From positions 34,849,176-34,913,175 of the forward strand of contig CM028338.1 in NCBI GenBank assembly GCA_016647705.1: a DNA stretch of 64,000 nt, read 5' to 3'. Source of the DNA: Eucommia ulmoides (Eukaryota > Streptophyta > Magnoliopsida > Garryales > Eucommiaceae). The position numbers and the translations under genes were made by a program. Shown here in pieces: positions 46,530-57,625 of this stretch (position 1 is the first letter of the stretch; each line of letters opens with the position of its first letter). The notes under the pieces are model-generated. The model did no database searches. It saw nothing but the letters and a program-made list of their open reading frames with translations, and was not told the DNA's origin.

Positions 46530-47560
46530 TAAACTGATTTTCCACTAAACGTTTGGTAAAGATATCGGCAAATTGTTCAGAGGTATCAATATATTCAATA
46601 GTAAAATCCATTTTCTGAATGTGATCACGAATGAAATGATGTTTAATCTCTATGTGCTTAGTTCATAAGTGTTGTGTCGGATTCTTAGTTAAACATATAG
46701 CACTTTTATTATCACAATAAATCGGGACTTCCTCTATACACGCTCCAAAATCATTCAATTGCTTAATATATAGAATTTGAGTGCAACAATTACCAACTGC
46801 CATACACTCAGCCTCAGTAGTAGATAAGACTATATAATTTTGTTTCTTGCTAGACCAAGAAACTAAGATATGTCCTAAAAAGTGACATGACCCACTTGTG
46901 CTTTTCCGCTCGACTTTTCATTTGGAAAAATCAGTATCGGAGTAACTAGTTAACTTGAAGTCACTCCCCTTAGGATACCATAATCCTAAGTCACTTGTCC
47001 CTTTCAAATACCGAAAGATCTGCTTAACCGCAGTTAAATTCGATTTTTTAGAACAAGACTGAAACCTCGCACTCAAGCATACACTAAACATTATATCAGG
47101 TCTACTAGAAGTAAGATACAATAAGCTACCAATCATACCTCGATACATTTTCTCATTTACGTTTTTTCCCGTATCATTTTTGCCTATTTTCGTAGCTGTT
47201 GCCATGGGAGTTTTATATTCTTCTGCGCCATCCAAGTTATACTTTTTCAGCAACTCTTTGGTGTATTTAGATTGATTAATAAATATCTCTTCTTTGGTTT
47301 GCTTAATTTGTAAACTAAGAAAGAAGGTCAACTCCTCCATCATACTCATCTCAAATTCGACCTGCATTATCTTGGCAAACTCTTGACAAAAATCCTCATT
47401 AGTAGAACCGAAAATAAAATCATCAACATAAATTTGTACTAATAGGATATCAAACTCAGTTTGCTTGATAAATAATGTTATATTACTAAGACTCATTTCA
47501 AAATCATTTTCGATCAAATAACAGCTAAGTCTTTCATACCAAGATCTCGGAGCTTGTTTG
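46530..47560 (-). pseudogene. Reverse transcriptase C-terminus and RNase H of element D
   Basis: The minus-strand frame 47517-46918 has the catalytic box LLVQIYVDDFIFGSTNEDF, then the connection (FFLSLQIKQTKEEIFINQSK, MIGSLLYLTSSRPDIMFSVC), and the RNase H start (LTSYSDTDFSK). It is closed by a stop at 46918. The remainder of RNase H follows in another frame to about 46530: ILVSWSSKKQNYIVLSTTEA, EVPIYCDNKSAICLTKNPTQ and IEIKHHFIRDHI. All RNase H boxes (D, E, D) are recognisable but split by at least one indel. Confidence 0.85.
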
Positions 47561-48306
47561 AGCCCCTACAAAGTCTTTCGAAGTTTAAACATGTGATCGG
47601 GAAGTTTATCGCTCTCAAATCCCTGGCATTGTTCAACATAAACGTCTTCTATTAGAAAGTCATTTAAGGATGCATTTTTTACATCCATTTGATATAATTT
47701 AAAATCATGTAAACATGCAAATGCGAGTAACATTCTAATAGCCTCTAATCTAGCCACAGGCACATAAGTCTCATTATAATCAATTCCCTCTTCTTGATTA
47801 TAGTCATGTGCAACTAATTTTTCTTTGTTTCTAATTACCATATCATTTTCACCATTTTTATTACGAAAAATCCATTTAGTACCAATTACAGGATGAAAAT
47901 CCGGTCTAGGAACTAGAGACCAAACTTTATTACGTTCAAATTGAACTAATTCTTCTTGCATCGCGGAGATCCAAGATTCATCAATTAATACCTCATTTAT
48001 TTTTTTATGCTTAGTTTGAGATAGAAAAACAAGATTTATAATATCTCTAAGGGAGGAACGTGTACTTACACCTATTTCAAAATTACCAATAATTTCTTTT
48101 ACCGAGTGTCCTAGTACTGTCTTTATGACCCATGGTAAAGTCAAATCCTCTCCTTTAGGTTTCTCTTTCTGTGGTTCCTTTGTCATGTCATCTCCTTGGT
48201 TTTTGTTATTTAGTGTACCTGTATCATCATCATCCAAAACCTTTATCAACACAAATAGATCAGATTCCTCAAATACGACATGCATAGACTCTTCAACTAT
48301 TGACAT
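47561..48306 (-). pseudogene. Reverse transcriptase N-terminal part of element D
   Basis: The minus-strand frame 48306-47566 starts in the acidic linker after integrase (EEPQ/KGED), then ISAMQEELVQFERNKVWSLV, GTKWIFRNKNGENDMVIRNK, GIDYNETYVPVARLEAIRML and LYQMDVKNASLNDFLIEDVY. This is the RVT_2 domain; MDVKxAFLNG is changed to NASLND. It links by a frame change near 47565 to the YVDD part. Confidence 0.85.
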
Positions 48307-49337
48307 ACGTTTATTATAAACTCTATAAGCTTTACTGTTAGTAGCATATCCAAGATAGATTCTATAATCAGATTAAGCATCAAATTTACCCAAATTATCC
48401 TTATAATTTAGAATGAAACATTTGCAACCAAAAACTTTGAAATAGGATATGTTCGAAGTCTTACGATTCCAGATTTCATAAGGAGTTTTATTAAAACATC
48501 TTCGAATGGATACCCTGTTTATCGCATGGCAAGCTGTATTTACTGCTTAGACCCAAAAATACTTAGGTAGTAGATTCTCGTTTAGTATCGTTCTAGCAAT
48601 TTTCTAAAATGTCATGTTCTTTCTCTCCACATCACTATTTTGTTGTGGTGATCTCGGTGCAAAAAAGTTATGAGCATATTCATGCTCATCACAATAACTA
48701 TTACCTTATCGTTTTCTAAACTCTCTACCTCTATAACTAAAAATGTTAATTATGAAACATTGCTTCTCATTTTGAACACGTTACAGAATTTAAAAAAGAC
48801 AGAAACAACTTCACTCTTTTTAACAAGGAAGAACACCCATGTGAATCTAGAATAATCATCAACAATTATGAATGCATAAAATTTACTTCCTAAACTAGAA
48901 ATGGTATTCGGTCTAAATAAATCGAGATGCAACATTTCAAAATATTTAGACGTGGATGTATGTATCTTCTTCTTAAATGATGATCTAGACTGCTTACCTG
49001 ATTGACATGCATTACATACTTTATCTTTCATATACTTCAATACAGGTAAGCCACGAACTAGAATTTTCTTAGATAGATTTGATAACAATTCCAAACTAGC
49101 ATGCTCAAGTCTTCTATGCCATAACCATCTATTTTTAGATAAACCATTTAAACATGAAAAATTTTGAGAAGAAAAATCATCAAATGAACATGTATACACA
49201 TTTTCAAAACGTGATGCAACAAATAAGATGCTATTATCATGCCCATTCTTAATTATGCATCTATCATGATAAAAAAACAACATTATAACATTTATCACAT
49301 AATTGACTAATACTAAGCAGGTTATGTTTAAGACCAT
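48307..49337 (-). pseudogene. Integrase region of element D
   Basis: The minus-strand frame 49337-48750 has the HHCC zinc finger (LWHRRLEHAS ... VCNACQSGKQS), then the core start MLHLDLFRPN and YAFIIVDDYSRFTWVFFL, with the first catalytic D as HLDLFG/RP and the second in VDDYSR. The frame then breaks near 48750; the remaining core and C-terminal part (48307-48750) lie in broken frames and contain a reversed FSAPRSPQQN-type block near 48650. It would integrate cDNA; it is inactive. Confidence 0.8.
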
Positions 49338-49563
49338 CTACGAAGATAACATCTTTAATAATTGTAGACCAATTACCTATATTACCTATACCGATAATTT
49401 TACCCTTTGCATTGTCTCTAAATGTCACATGACCTCCGTCCTTAGGAGTCAAAGACGTAAATTTTGATTTATCTCCCATCATGTGCCGAAAACAACCACT
49501 ATCCAGGAACCATTTGTCCTTGCCTATTGATACTTTTAGGATAACTTGCAAGGAGTACCTCAA
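49264..49563 (-). pseudogene. Protease region of element D
   Basis: The minus-strand frame contains KDKWFLDSGCFRHMMGDKSK, the copia protease active-site block (WYLDSGCSRHMTG), followed by GHVTFRDNAKGKIIGIGNIG and FVDGLKHNLLSISQLCDKC. It cleaves the polyprotein. The frame overlaps the integrase frame by a shift near 49300. Confidence 0.85.
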
Positions 49564-50993
49564 ATAGTTCTTAAGTGGTACCTAGTCTACGTGGGTCTGA
49601 TCTTGTTAGTTGGGACAATTTTAGTTCCTTTAGGAACCCAAACTTGTCTATATTTAGTCACTTTAGAAAAACATCTACAAATAGTATGCCCCACAATATT
49701 ACATTTAAAACATCTAACAAGATCCATAGTTTCATAAAAGAATTTATGAAATATTTTTTGCTTAAGGTTTTTCTGAAACCCAATACTAGTCTTATCAAAG
49801 ATACGTCGTGAACTTCCCACACTAATTTTTAAATTGTTCTCACCACCTGTGAATTTGAGAACTATCAAATGTAAATCTGCCATCTTGGATTTCAATTCAA
49901 TGTTTTTAGATTCATAGTTCATTACTTGTTTATTAAGTGTTTTAATTATACTTTGTAGGGGATTAATTTCAAAACACTGATTTTTATAATCCTGAGTTAG
50001 TTCTTGATAAACATCAAATAAATCATTGAAATCTAAAGGACAAGAACTAGAACATTTAGGTACCTCATCTTCAGTAGCCATCAAAACAAGCATATATGAA
50101 CTCTCACTGCTCGATTTTTCTGAGCTACTTGATTCAGAGTCATCCCAGGTGGCTTTCATCGATTTCTTCCTGCTCTTCTTTTCTTTATTATTCACTCTTT
50201 TCTTTTTCTCTTTCTCTTTATCTTTCTTTGGTTCGGGTCATTCGGTTTGAAAGTATCAAATCTTGTGCTAGTCGTAACATTTCACATTAGTCATATTGAA
50301 ATTTTTCTTTCCCCAGAATGTTCGTCGAGTTATTATTCTGAAATTTTTCGTTAGAAGCGCCACTTACTTTTCTTGTTCACTGTTAAGACTGATATCACCA
50401 CTGTCATTCTCTTATTCCTTATGTTGAACTTTCAATGCCAAAGATTTCTTTTTGCTATTTCCCGTTTTGTCCTCATATCCTCGAATAGCCGTCTCATATG
50501 TCATTAGGTTGCCGATGAGCTCAGCAATAGCATATTTCGTAAGATCTTTTGCTACCGCAATCGCAGTCACCTTCGGCTCCCATACTTTAGTTAATTATCT
50601 CAAGATCTTTCGCACTTTGTCCTCCATCGTATAGGGCTTTCCGAGTTGATTCAGGTTGTTGCAGATATTGTTGAATCTTGTGTACATATCTTGAATCGAT
50701 TCTATTTCACCTATTCTGAATAGTTCGAATTAACGAACTAAAGCATTGATCTTTGACTGTTTCACTTGATTTGTCTTTTCGTGGGTGATTTGCAACTTCT
50801 CCCAAATTTCTTTCGTCGATCCACTACTTGAGACCCTAGTATATTCGTTAGCATCTAAAGAACGAAACAGAATATTAATAGCTTGAGAATTAACAGAAAG
50901 TTTCTGCTTGTCAGAAGCAATCAACTGTTTTTTCTTCTTAACTACTCTATTTTCCATAGGAACGAATAGACCATCCTCAATAGCTAGCCACAC
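49564..50993 (-). pseudogene. Gag region of element D (SIRE type, two fragments)
   Basis: The N-terminal fragment (50993-50730) has LFRSLDANEYTRVSSSGSTK and EIWEKLQITHEKTNQVKQSK, a UBN2-type gag core. The region 50195-50730 has frame breaks. The C-terminal fragment (50195-49587) begins basic (NNKEKKSRKKSMKATWDDSE) and is Ser/Glu-rich, then has a coiled-coil stretch and the zinc knuckle CFKCNIVGHTICRC (CX2CX4HX4C), followed by QVWVPKGTK, a phrase typical of SIRE-type gag. The long Ser/Glu middle is also typical of that lineage. Confidence 0.85.
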
Positions 50994-51187
50994 ATTATAA
51001 TTAGTGGCCTAAAGAAAGACAATCATTCTATCCTTCCAGAATGAGTAGTTTTCCCCTGCAAACAAAGGTGGTCGTGCATAGACTGCCCATCACCTAATGT
51101 GCCTATCAGGTACGCCATGTGATCTTTATTAGCTAGTGTTTTAAGCTAATTAAGCTAAACCAACTTTAGTAACAATTCTTCGTCCAG

Positions 51188-53517
51188 TGAGCAACCCAAG
51201 AGGGGGTAAATTGGGTAGTTATAAAAATTTAAACAATTAATTCTATCAACACTTAATTTATCAAATAATCAATTTATCCTAAATCAATTATTACCTTTAT
51301 TACGTAGCGGATACGTGTTTAATTCTACGTGCACACCCAAACAAAATATAGAAAAAAAAAATTATGCAGTATACCAAGATATATCCTGGTTTAGCAAAAT
51401 AGCTTTTCTTAATCTAGTCCCTCGAGCTCCACGGAGATTCGTAACCTCTAAACCCCTGATTCTTTTAATGCTAGGAACCAAACCCTTACAACGATTATTT
51501 TCTCAAGCTCAAAATCAACCTTTATAATTTTTTTTTTCCTAGTTTAAGTAAGAACCTTATCTTTTTACCATGTTAAAGACTAATCTAATTCTATTACAGG
51601 AAGAATCAAAACCTAATCTTTTTAACAAGTTAAAGATTAAATCTCACCATACTCACAAGTATCATTTTCCAAGGTAAGGATTGAACCTTACAATTCACTC
51701 AAAATTAATTCAATTTTAAGAAGAATCAAAACCTAGTTATTTTTAATAGAAAAGAATAACTTAACTTTTTTATACCTTAGGCAAAGATTAAACCTCAACT
51801 TTTTTCTCAAAAAAGATTGAAACCCTAGTTATCCTGACTAGATACCAGCTCAACCATGCTTAATCCGCTTAAACTCACAAATATATAAAATTATGAGTTT
51901 TTTCTTACTCAGAACTTTTACCACTTCAAAACAGTTGTACTCAATAATATCCCAAAATTTATTAATATATAGAATTAAAGTGAGACAAATTAATATATGA
52001 TTATAAATAAGTATGGGTAACACAAAATTTAGCACGTAATAAAATAATAATAGAAAATCGTTTTAAAAAGAATTTTTATGCTCTTAAATTTGAAAACGAT
52101 TTTTTCAACAATCTTAAATCCAAGCAATTAACAATAATAAGAAATCTAAATTAAGAACAGTGACTTGGAAAGATCTTACTAGGAAAATACCAAAAAATGA
52201 AAATAAGATTGCAAAATAGCACATATCGGTGACGTCAATTCAACAACGCTTTAGCTCAAAAATTTTAATAACAAACTCTCTCGAAATAATCTCGCCAGAG
52301 TGATAACTCTTAGAAAAACGTAGGAACTGATAGTTCTCGATTATTTTAATCTAATTTTCGCATGTTTATATATAAGGATTTAGATCAAGTCTTCCAACGG
52401 CTAGTTTTCAAAAGATAGGCCTCTAAAGGCACCTATAGACCCCGTATATCATATTCATTCAATTATAGTGTATTTCATTTAAAAATAACTTTTAAATCTC
52501 TCAATTAAATTCATAAAATATTTCTAGAATATCAATCACAAATATAAGAAGTATTTAGTTGCTAAAATTGAGAGAATATTTAATTATATGTACCAAATCA
52601 ATAGGGATATCGAAATGTATATCTTTAGAAATTTCAAATCCCCCAAAATACTCCATTGGAATTGTAAAAAACGGCTAGTAATGGCTAGTTTTTTACTAAA
52701 ATCCTAAATTTCTCGAAATCTCAACCAAAACAGTCGGTTAACCGAACCATGGCTACTCGGTTGACCGATTGATTTAGAGTATAAGCCAGGCCAAAACCAA
52801 ACACCAGTCAGTTGACCGATTGGTTCAGGATGTTTTCCAAGCCAAACCCCAACGCAGCCCCACAATCGGTTGACCGATCACCCTACAATTGGTTGACTGA
52901 TCGTTTCAGAGACTTTTCACTGCCATTCCCTTGTGCCCATTAGTTGACCGATTCCTTCATGGTCGGTTGACCAATCGATGCAGGATCTTCCATATTTTCT
53001 ATGAAACCTTATTGTTTCAATCAGTTGACCAATCCTCCTCGGATCAATTGACTGATTAATGCTGGTTGGTCACTTTCTCACCTATTTCAGCTCCAATACT
53101 AAACGTTTAATCCCGTTAACTGATTGCTTTTCTCAATTAACTAAATTAACTCTAAAATTCAATTTTAAACATTATTCTCACTTAAGTTAATTTCACATAT
53201 GAGCATATATTTCAAACACTAATTAGGATACTAAATTTCATCAAATTGAATACACAAAAATATAATTCATTTGATAGTATCGTCTGTGATCCTAATTCGG
53301 GTTGCATTAAGAGTGTAAGAGTATTGAGTTGTTTTCACTTAATTTCTTTAGGATCTTCAATACTCTTCATTTCTTCAATGTCCATCTTTGCACCCACGAT
53401 AATATCTTCACGATTCAATCAATAATTAGAACTTTTTTTCTAAAACACTCAACAAACACATTAGTTCTATAAAAAAACATCAACCTCTAATTGTCCATCA
53501 AAACCTCGGAATCAACA
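51188..53517 (-). repeat. 5' LTR of element D
   Basis: About 2330 bp; on the minus strand it starts TGTTGATTCCGAGG and ends CCCCCTCTTGGGTTGCTCA. Its U3 half contains an array of eight TTGACY motifs (52761-53053). The usual tRNA-iMet primer site is not obvious just inside (51165-51187). The ORFs inside are not genes. Confidence 0.8.
52761..53053 (+). promoter_or_regulatory. Array of eight W-box-like TTGACY motifs in the LTR of element D
   Basis: TTGACC or TTGACT occurs at 52761, 52812, 52870, 52893, 52944, 52967, 53025 and 53048. Most lie in a longer, nearly palindromic word TCGGTTGACCGATT. TTGACC/T is the core of the W-box bound by WRKY factors. The array lies in the LTR half read first (U3), where a promoter's upstream elements belong. 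The role is inferred only. Confidence 0.6.
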
Positions 53518-53723
53518 TATGTCATTGAGTTTATTAGTATGGTTATCATCGTGGTTTAGTCATGACTATATTGTGATAAAATCTACGGTAATTTTATTAC
53601 TAATATATGAGATGGACCAGATTATTTAAGGAGAAGTCTAAGAATAAATAGCATACGGATATGCACCTAACGAATTTTGTGATATAATTATTTTAGGAAT
53701 AATATGTAACCCAAGTGAGAGAT
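53518..53723 (+). other. Element C, 3' end of internal region
   Basis: Continues element C after element D. It ends in CCCAAGTGAGAGAT (53710-53723), the polypurine tract, directly before the 3' LTR. Non-coding. Confidence 0.75.
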
Positions 53724-54234
53724 TGTCAGAAAATTGTATTACCTAATCTATTTTGGTCAACATATTATTAACTCAATTATATTTACTATTTAAATTTAAT
53801 GGGCTAAAATTAAGTGATCTGATTAATTTGGTTAATCCTATAGACTACTCAAAAGAATATGAGTTAAATGTGTTGATACCAGATTATTATGGAGTAATTA
53901 GGAGATTGTGGGAACCTTAATCGCACCATATGTTAAGAAAATATTAGGGTTATGGTCCCCAAGACACCAAATCAAATCAACAACTTTGTTCTCCTCATCT
54001 GGAAGAGGAACGACAATCCCATCGAGGAACTAAGGCAATTTGGTTGAGAAAGATCATGTACCCACTCGATCTGTACCCTAATCGTGATCGATCGTCACAG
54101 ATTTCTGCATCGTTAGTCGATTGTTCAAAATGGATTCAGGAATGCGATTTACGATTGTTCATTAGAACTCTTAATGATTTTACATGTTGATTTAGGTGTT
54201 ATAGATTCAAATCTATAGGGATTAAATCTCAACA
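53724..54234 (+). repeat. 3' LTR of element C
   Basis: 511 bp, starting TGTCAGAAAATTG and ending AAATCTCAACA, followed by the AGTAA target duplication. It is collinear with the 5' LTR apart from the extra 210 bp there. Confidence 0.9.
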
Positions 54235-54709
54235 AGTAATTCATAGTAGTTATTGCAACCATTGTATTCAATGTTAAAAATAGCAAATTAAAATGTGAAT
54301 GTTCATAGTGAAAATGAGACATTCATTTACTTATACAAAAACTGAATGGTAAAGTTGTAATGCATCTAAAACCTAAGGAAATAAGTCTTAATATGGAAGA
54401 AATATTGAGTAGGGAACATAGGTTTTAAATATTTTAGGAAAACATAATCTCTACCAAAACTGCTGAAATTTGACAATGGTGTGAACATTCACAAGACTGT
54501 AAATTTTTTTTCAAAAATATACAATATTTATATCAAAATGAAGAGCGCGAATTATACATTTAAATGATATTTTTTTTTAAAAAAAATTTACTTTCAAAAC
54601 ATTCACAATGTTCATTTCTTTAGATATGTTTTGTTTAATGATTTAATAGATTTTCTATTTTCAGTTCAATAGTTACAGATTTTGTAGAATGGCATAATTT
54701 GTAAATTAA
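54235..54709. repeat. GTGAATGTTCAC-type repeat, part right of element C
   Basis: Contains GTGAATGTTCATAGTG and GTGAACATTCAC words and the phrase GCATCTAAAACCTAAGG, paralleling 37800-37960. It continues the sequence broken at 40168 by element C. Confidence 0.5.
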
Positions 54710-55040
54710 GGGCATGTTTGATAACTAAATTAAGTACTTAAAACTGATTAGATTAAGTACTTAATTAATTAAGTGTGTTTGATAAATGTAATTAAAATTA
54801 TTTAATTAATTAAGTTAGCTAAAAAATTAAGTGAAATATAAAGCCAAAAATTTAGCAAATACCCATTTGTTTTTTTGTTTTTTTTTTTTTTTTTTTTTTT
54901 GCAGAAGGCGCTCAAAATTTTCTCAAAAAATTTTAACGTTTTGACCATTTTACCCTTGTATCTTATAGGGTTTTTCATTTACCAAACACTCTCAATTCTC
55001 AACAGTGAAGAGAGAAGCGAAGAGGAGGAGCGGCGTGGAT

Positions 55041-55422
55041 ATGGACTCCTTGATCGAGTGAGTGATTTCTTGAGTAGTTCCTCAAGAGATCGACGAATTA
55101 TCTTCGTCGGATTCTTCTCCTCATGAAGTTCATGTGCTCGCGGTTGATAATAGTCTTGTCGATCGAAAAATCATCGAGCGGTTACTCAAAATTTCCTCCT
55201 GCAAAGGTACACACTACTCGTATCTTCAACTTTGTAAGTTTAACTTTTGAAGAATTGAATGCCGAATTACGGATGTTACGTGCTGTGGCATTGAATTTTG
55301 GAGTTTTGCGTGAGATTTTGATGGATTGTGGTTTGGATTTTGCAGTCACGGTAGTGGATAGTGGAAGGAGAGTTCTTCAATTTCTAGGGTTAGATGTAGA
55401 GAGAAATTATGTCGATTTCGAT
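55041..55422 (+). pseudogene. Captured type-A response regulator (ARR-like) fragment, two exons and intron
   Basis: Exon 1 (55041-55206) starts ATGGACTCC and ends in the receiver-domain start [20 protein letters not shown] then KISSCK. The intron is 55207-55345 (139 bp, GT...TTTGCAG). Exon 2 (55346-55422) reads TVVDSGRRVLQFLGLDVERN then YVDFD and is followed by a donor-like GTGAGT. The intron position (in the V after SSCK) and the exon 2 span are those of plant type-A ARR genes, cytokinin-induced negative regulators of cytokinin signalling. Exon 1 has two TGA stops (55059 and 55071), and the usual AVDDS is AVDNS, losing one acidic residue. The phospho-accepting Asp exon is absent. It is therefore a pseudogene fragment. 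Confidence 0.85.
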
Positions 55423-56300
55423 GTGAGTGGAATCATTCATCGCGCAATTACCGCTCCAATTCCTAAAGTTCATTTTCCTCATTCAAAATTGAAATCTACT
55501 TGTATTTTGAGTATAAGTTGAATTTGAATATAGGATTTGAAGGTAGTTCTAATAAATTCTCTAAATTTCTTGCGAAGCAAATTGAATCAGAGGAGATAGG
55601 CAATTGTTTGATTTTATAGAAAAAACTCGTTAAACAAACTAGAAGCGAACAACTCCGAGATGAAGCGAGAAGCCGATTCGATTTGCTAGTTCGAAGCGAA
55701 GCAATTTGATTTGATTTTCACCTTTGAATTTCAGAGATTGATTCGATTTGGTGAGGCGAAACGATTTCGGTGATTGACGATTCAAATTTCAAAGAATGTT
55801 CAACAAAGAAGATACTCGCCGATTGACGATTCAAATCTTGGATTAGTTTTTGTTTGGGCTGGAGAAGAGTAGGGAGTCGGAAGATCGTCATTTTGTTTGA
55901 TTGTTTTGTTGCGAGGCCGATTTCATGTTCGATCTGAGATTACGAGTTTCGATTGCGTAGAGATTTGCTGAAAAATTTGTTCGTTATGTCTAAGATTGTG
56001 AGAAATTTCTTGTTCTAAATCATGAGATCTGTTTGTTTTTAAAATTTTAATTCAATTTTGTTCTGAATCTTAGGATTTGTTTATTTGAATCTTGGTTTAG
56101 CATTTAATTTTGTTCTGAATCTAAGGATCTGTATGTTTTTCAGACAATGATTCATATGTTTCTCGATCTTAGGATTTGTTTGTTTCTAACAACAATTTCT
56201 TTGCATTGTCGAATGATATTTCCATTTGATTTGGATTTTGAGAAACTGTTTTAAGAATTTTATAAAAATTAAACATGTTTAATTTATCAATGGTTACAAA
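55423..56300 (+). other. Remaining non-terminal cargo of the Pack-type element
   Basis: Sequence of gene-like composition with short repeats (CCGATTGACGATTCAAAT at two places near 55760-55835; TTCTGAATCTTAGGATTTGTTT variants at 56070-56185). The start may be the next intron of the same response-regulator gene, as GTGAGT at 55423 begins it. No further exon was recognised. Confidence 0.4.
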
Positions 56301-56564
56301 ATTTATTGAATTTTATGATTGTTTAATTTTACAGAAATGATTTATTTTTATTTTTTTTGCATTATCTTGATTCAAGAATAATTATATAAATTAAATAATT
56401 TTCAGCAATTCAAATTTTGTACTTATAAAAAAAATCAACACTTAAATTTTCAAAACAATTTTATCAAACAATCTTCTTAAATTTTCAGCCCTTAAAATTT
56501 AAGCACTTAATTTTCAGTACTTAAATTTTCAATATTAAAAATTAAGTCGTTATCAAACAAACCC

Positions 56565-56691
56565 TAAATGTCAAACATTGTTAATTGGTTAATTTAAAGA
56601 TAGTACTATTTACTAAAATATTATAGAGGACCAAAAAATTTAATTACACAAATTTGATATTTTTTAATAATTTATGTTATTTTGAGACTAA
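56565..56691. other. Short spacer between the two related TIR elements
   Basis: 127 bp including the two TAA target copies. Nothing else recognised. Confidence 0.5.
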
Positions 56692-57373
56692 GGGCTTGTT
56701 TGATAACAACTTAATTTTTAAGTGTTGAAAATTTAAATGCTGAAAATTAAGTGCTGAAATTTTAAGTGCTGAAAATTTAAGAAGGTTATTTGATAAAATT
56801 GTACTGAAAATAAAGTACTGAATTTTTTTTATTTGTTTGATAAGTACAAAATTTGTAAGCTAAAAATTGTTTAATTTACATAACTACCTTTGAATTAAGA
56901 TAATGTGAAAAAAAATAAAAAATAAAATTGAGAATAAAGCAATAAAATCAGGGTGTCATTTAAAAAAAAAATTATATTAAAATTAAAATTAGAAATTAAC
57001 CTAAAAATATGTAAATATTATGTTAAATCAAATTATAACAATAATTTAAATATAAAATAAAATTAAAACTATAAAATACTCCAAAATTAATTCAATTCTC
57101 ATTAATCATAACTTTAATTAAACCCTCGTAGGGGATCAAGGGTAAAATGGTCAAAATATAATTTTTTTTAAATGAAAAATAATGGAGTAGATTAAGCAAA
57201 ATAAAATAAGTGAAGGGACCTTGACTTAATTTTTTATTCACATTTTGACTTAATTTTTAAGTTAACTTAATTAATTAAGTGATACTAATTACATTTATCA
57301 AACAAATTTAATTAATTAAATATTTAATATAATCAATTTTAAATACTTAATTTTTTTTTTATCAAACATGTCT
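56692..57373 (-). mobile_element. Short TIR element related to the Pack-type element, inverted
   Basis: 682 bp with ends GGGCTTGTTTGATAAC and TTATCAAACATGTCT, flanked by TAA (56689-56691 and 57374-57376). Its left end matches the right end of the 54710-56564 element in reverse, and its right half (GGGTAAAATGGTCAAAA near 57138) matches that element's left part in reverse. It has no gene cargo and no ORF of note. Confidence 0.75.
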
Positions 57374-57625
57374 TAAATAATAAAAATCTCAAAAATAAAA
57401 TATTGATTTAAATAAAAATGAAATGATAAAAGGGAATGTAAAATACACGTTTAATGTCTTCTGAAAAGACGAGTCCTGAATTTTTAGTGCACACATTTGG
57501 TCAACAAAATCGGTTAAATTAAAAAATAGAACTAAAATGAAAGTAGTTTTTAACTTGAAAGTATAAAACTCAGAGATTCAACTATGGGAGTTTTGCACAT
57601 ATTTGCCCATTTACCATGGGAGTCT
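57374..57625. other. AT-rich spacer
   Basis: Old transposon-end-like sequence, no gene. A CATGGGAG word recurs near 57585 and 57613. Confidence 0.4.

Larger units (their letters stand above)
45641..53517 (-). mobile_element. Element D: SIRE-like Ty1-copia retrotransposon inserted in element C
   Basis: Minus-strand element with a full 5' LTR (51188-53517), gag, protease, integrase, reverse transcriptase and RNase H read leftward, a polypurine tract and a truncated 3' LTR (45641-46083). Element C resumes directly at 53518. No target duplication can be read because the left end is deleted. The gag-pol has several frame breaks and stops. Confidence 0.85.
40169..54234 (+). mobile_element. Element C: Ty1-copia retrotransposon, split by element D
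   Basis: A 5' LTR (40169 to about 40889), gag, protease, integrase, reverse transcriptase and RNase H in copia order, a polypurine tract, and a 3' LTR (53724-54234). An exact 5-bp target duplication, AGTAA, brackets it. Element D interrupts it after the RNase H region. Several in-frame stops and frame changes in gag-pol make it inactive. Confidence 0.9.
54710..56564 (+). mobile_element. Pack-type TIR element (PIF/Harbinger-like) carrying a response-regulator gene fragment
   Basis: Terminal inverted repeats GGGCATGTTTGATAAC (left) and GTTATCAAACAAACCC (right) are flanked on both sides by TAA (54707-54709 and 56565-56567), the 3-bp target typical of PIF/Harbinger elements. Length 1855 bp. AT-rich subterminal repeats (AAGTACTTAA, AAATTTAAGCACTTAA) lie inside both ends. 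The middle (54990-56300) is different in composition and holds two exons of a type-A response regulator with their intron. No transposase is present. Confidence 0.8.

Noticed and set aside
48125..48319. Plus-strand ORF opposite the reverse transcriptase of element D
   Set aside because: Antisense shadow of the RVT_2 coding frame.
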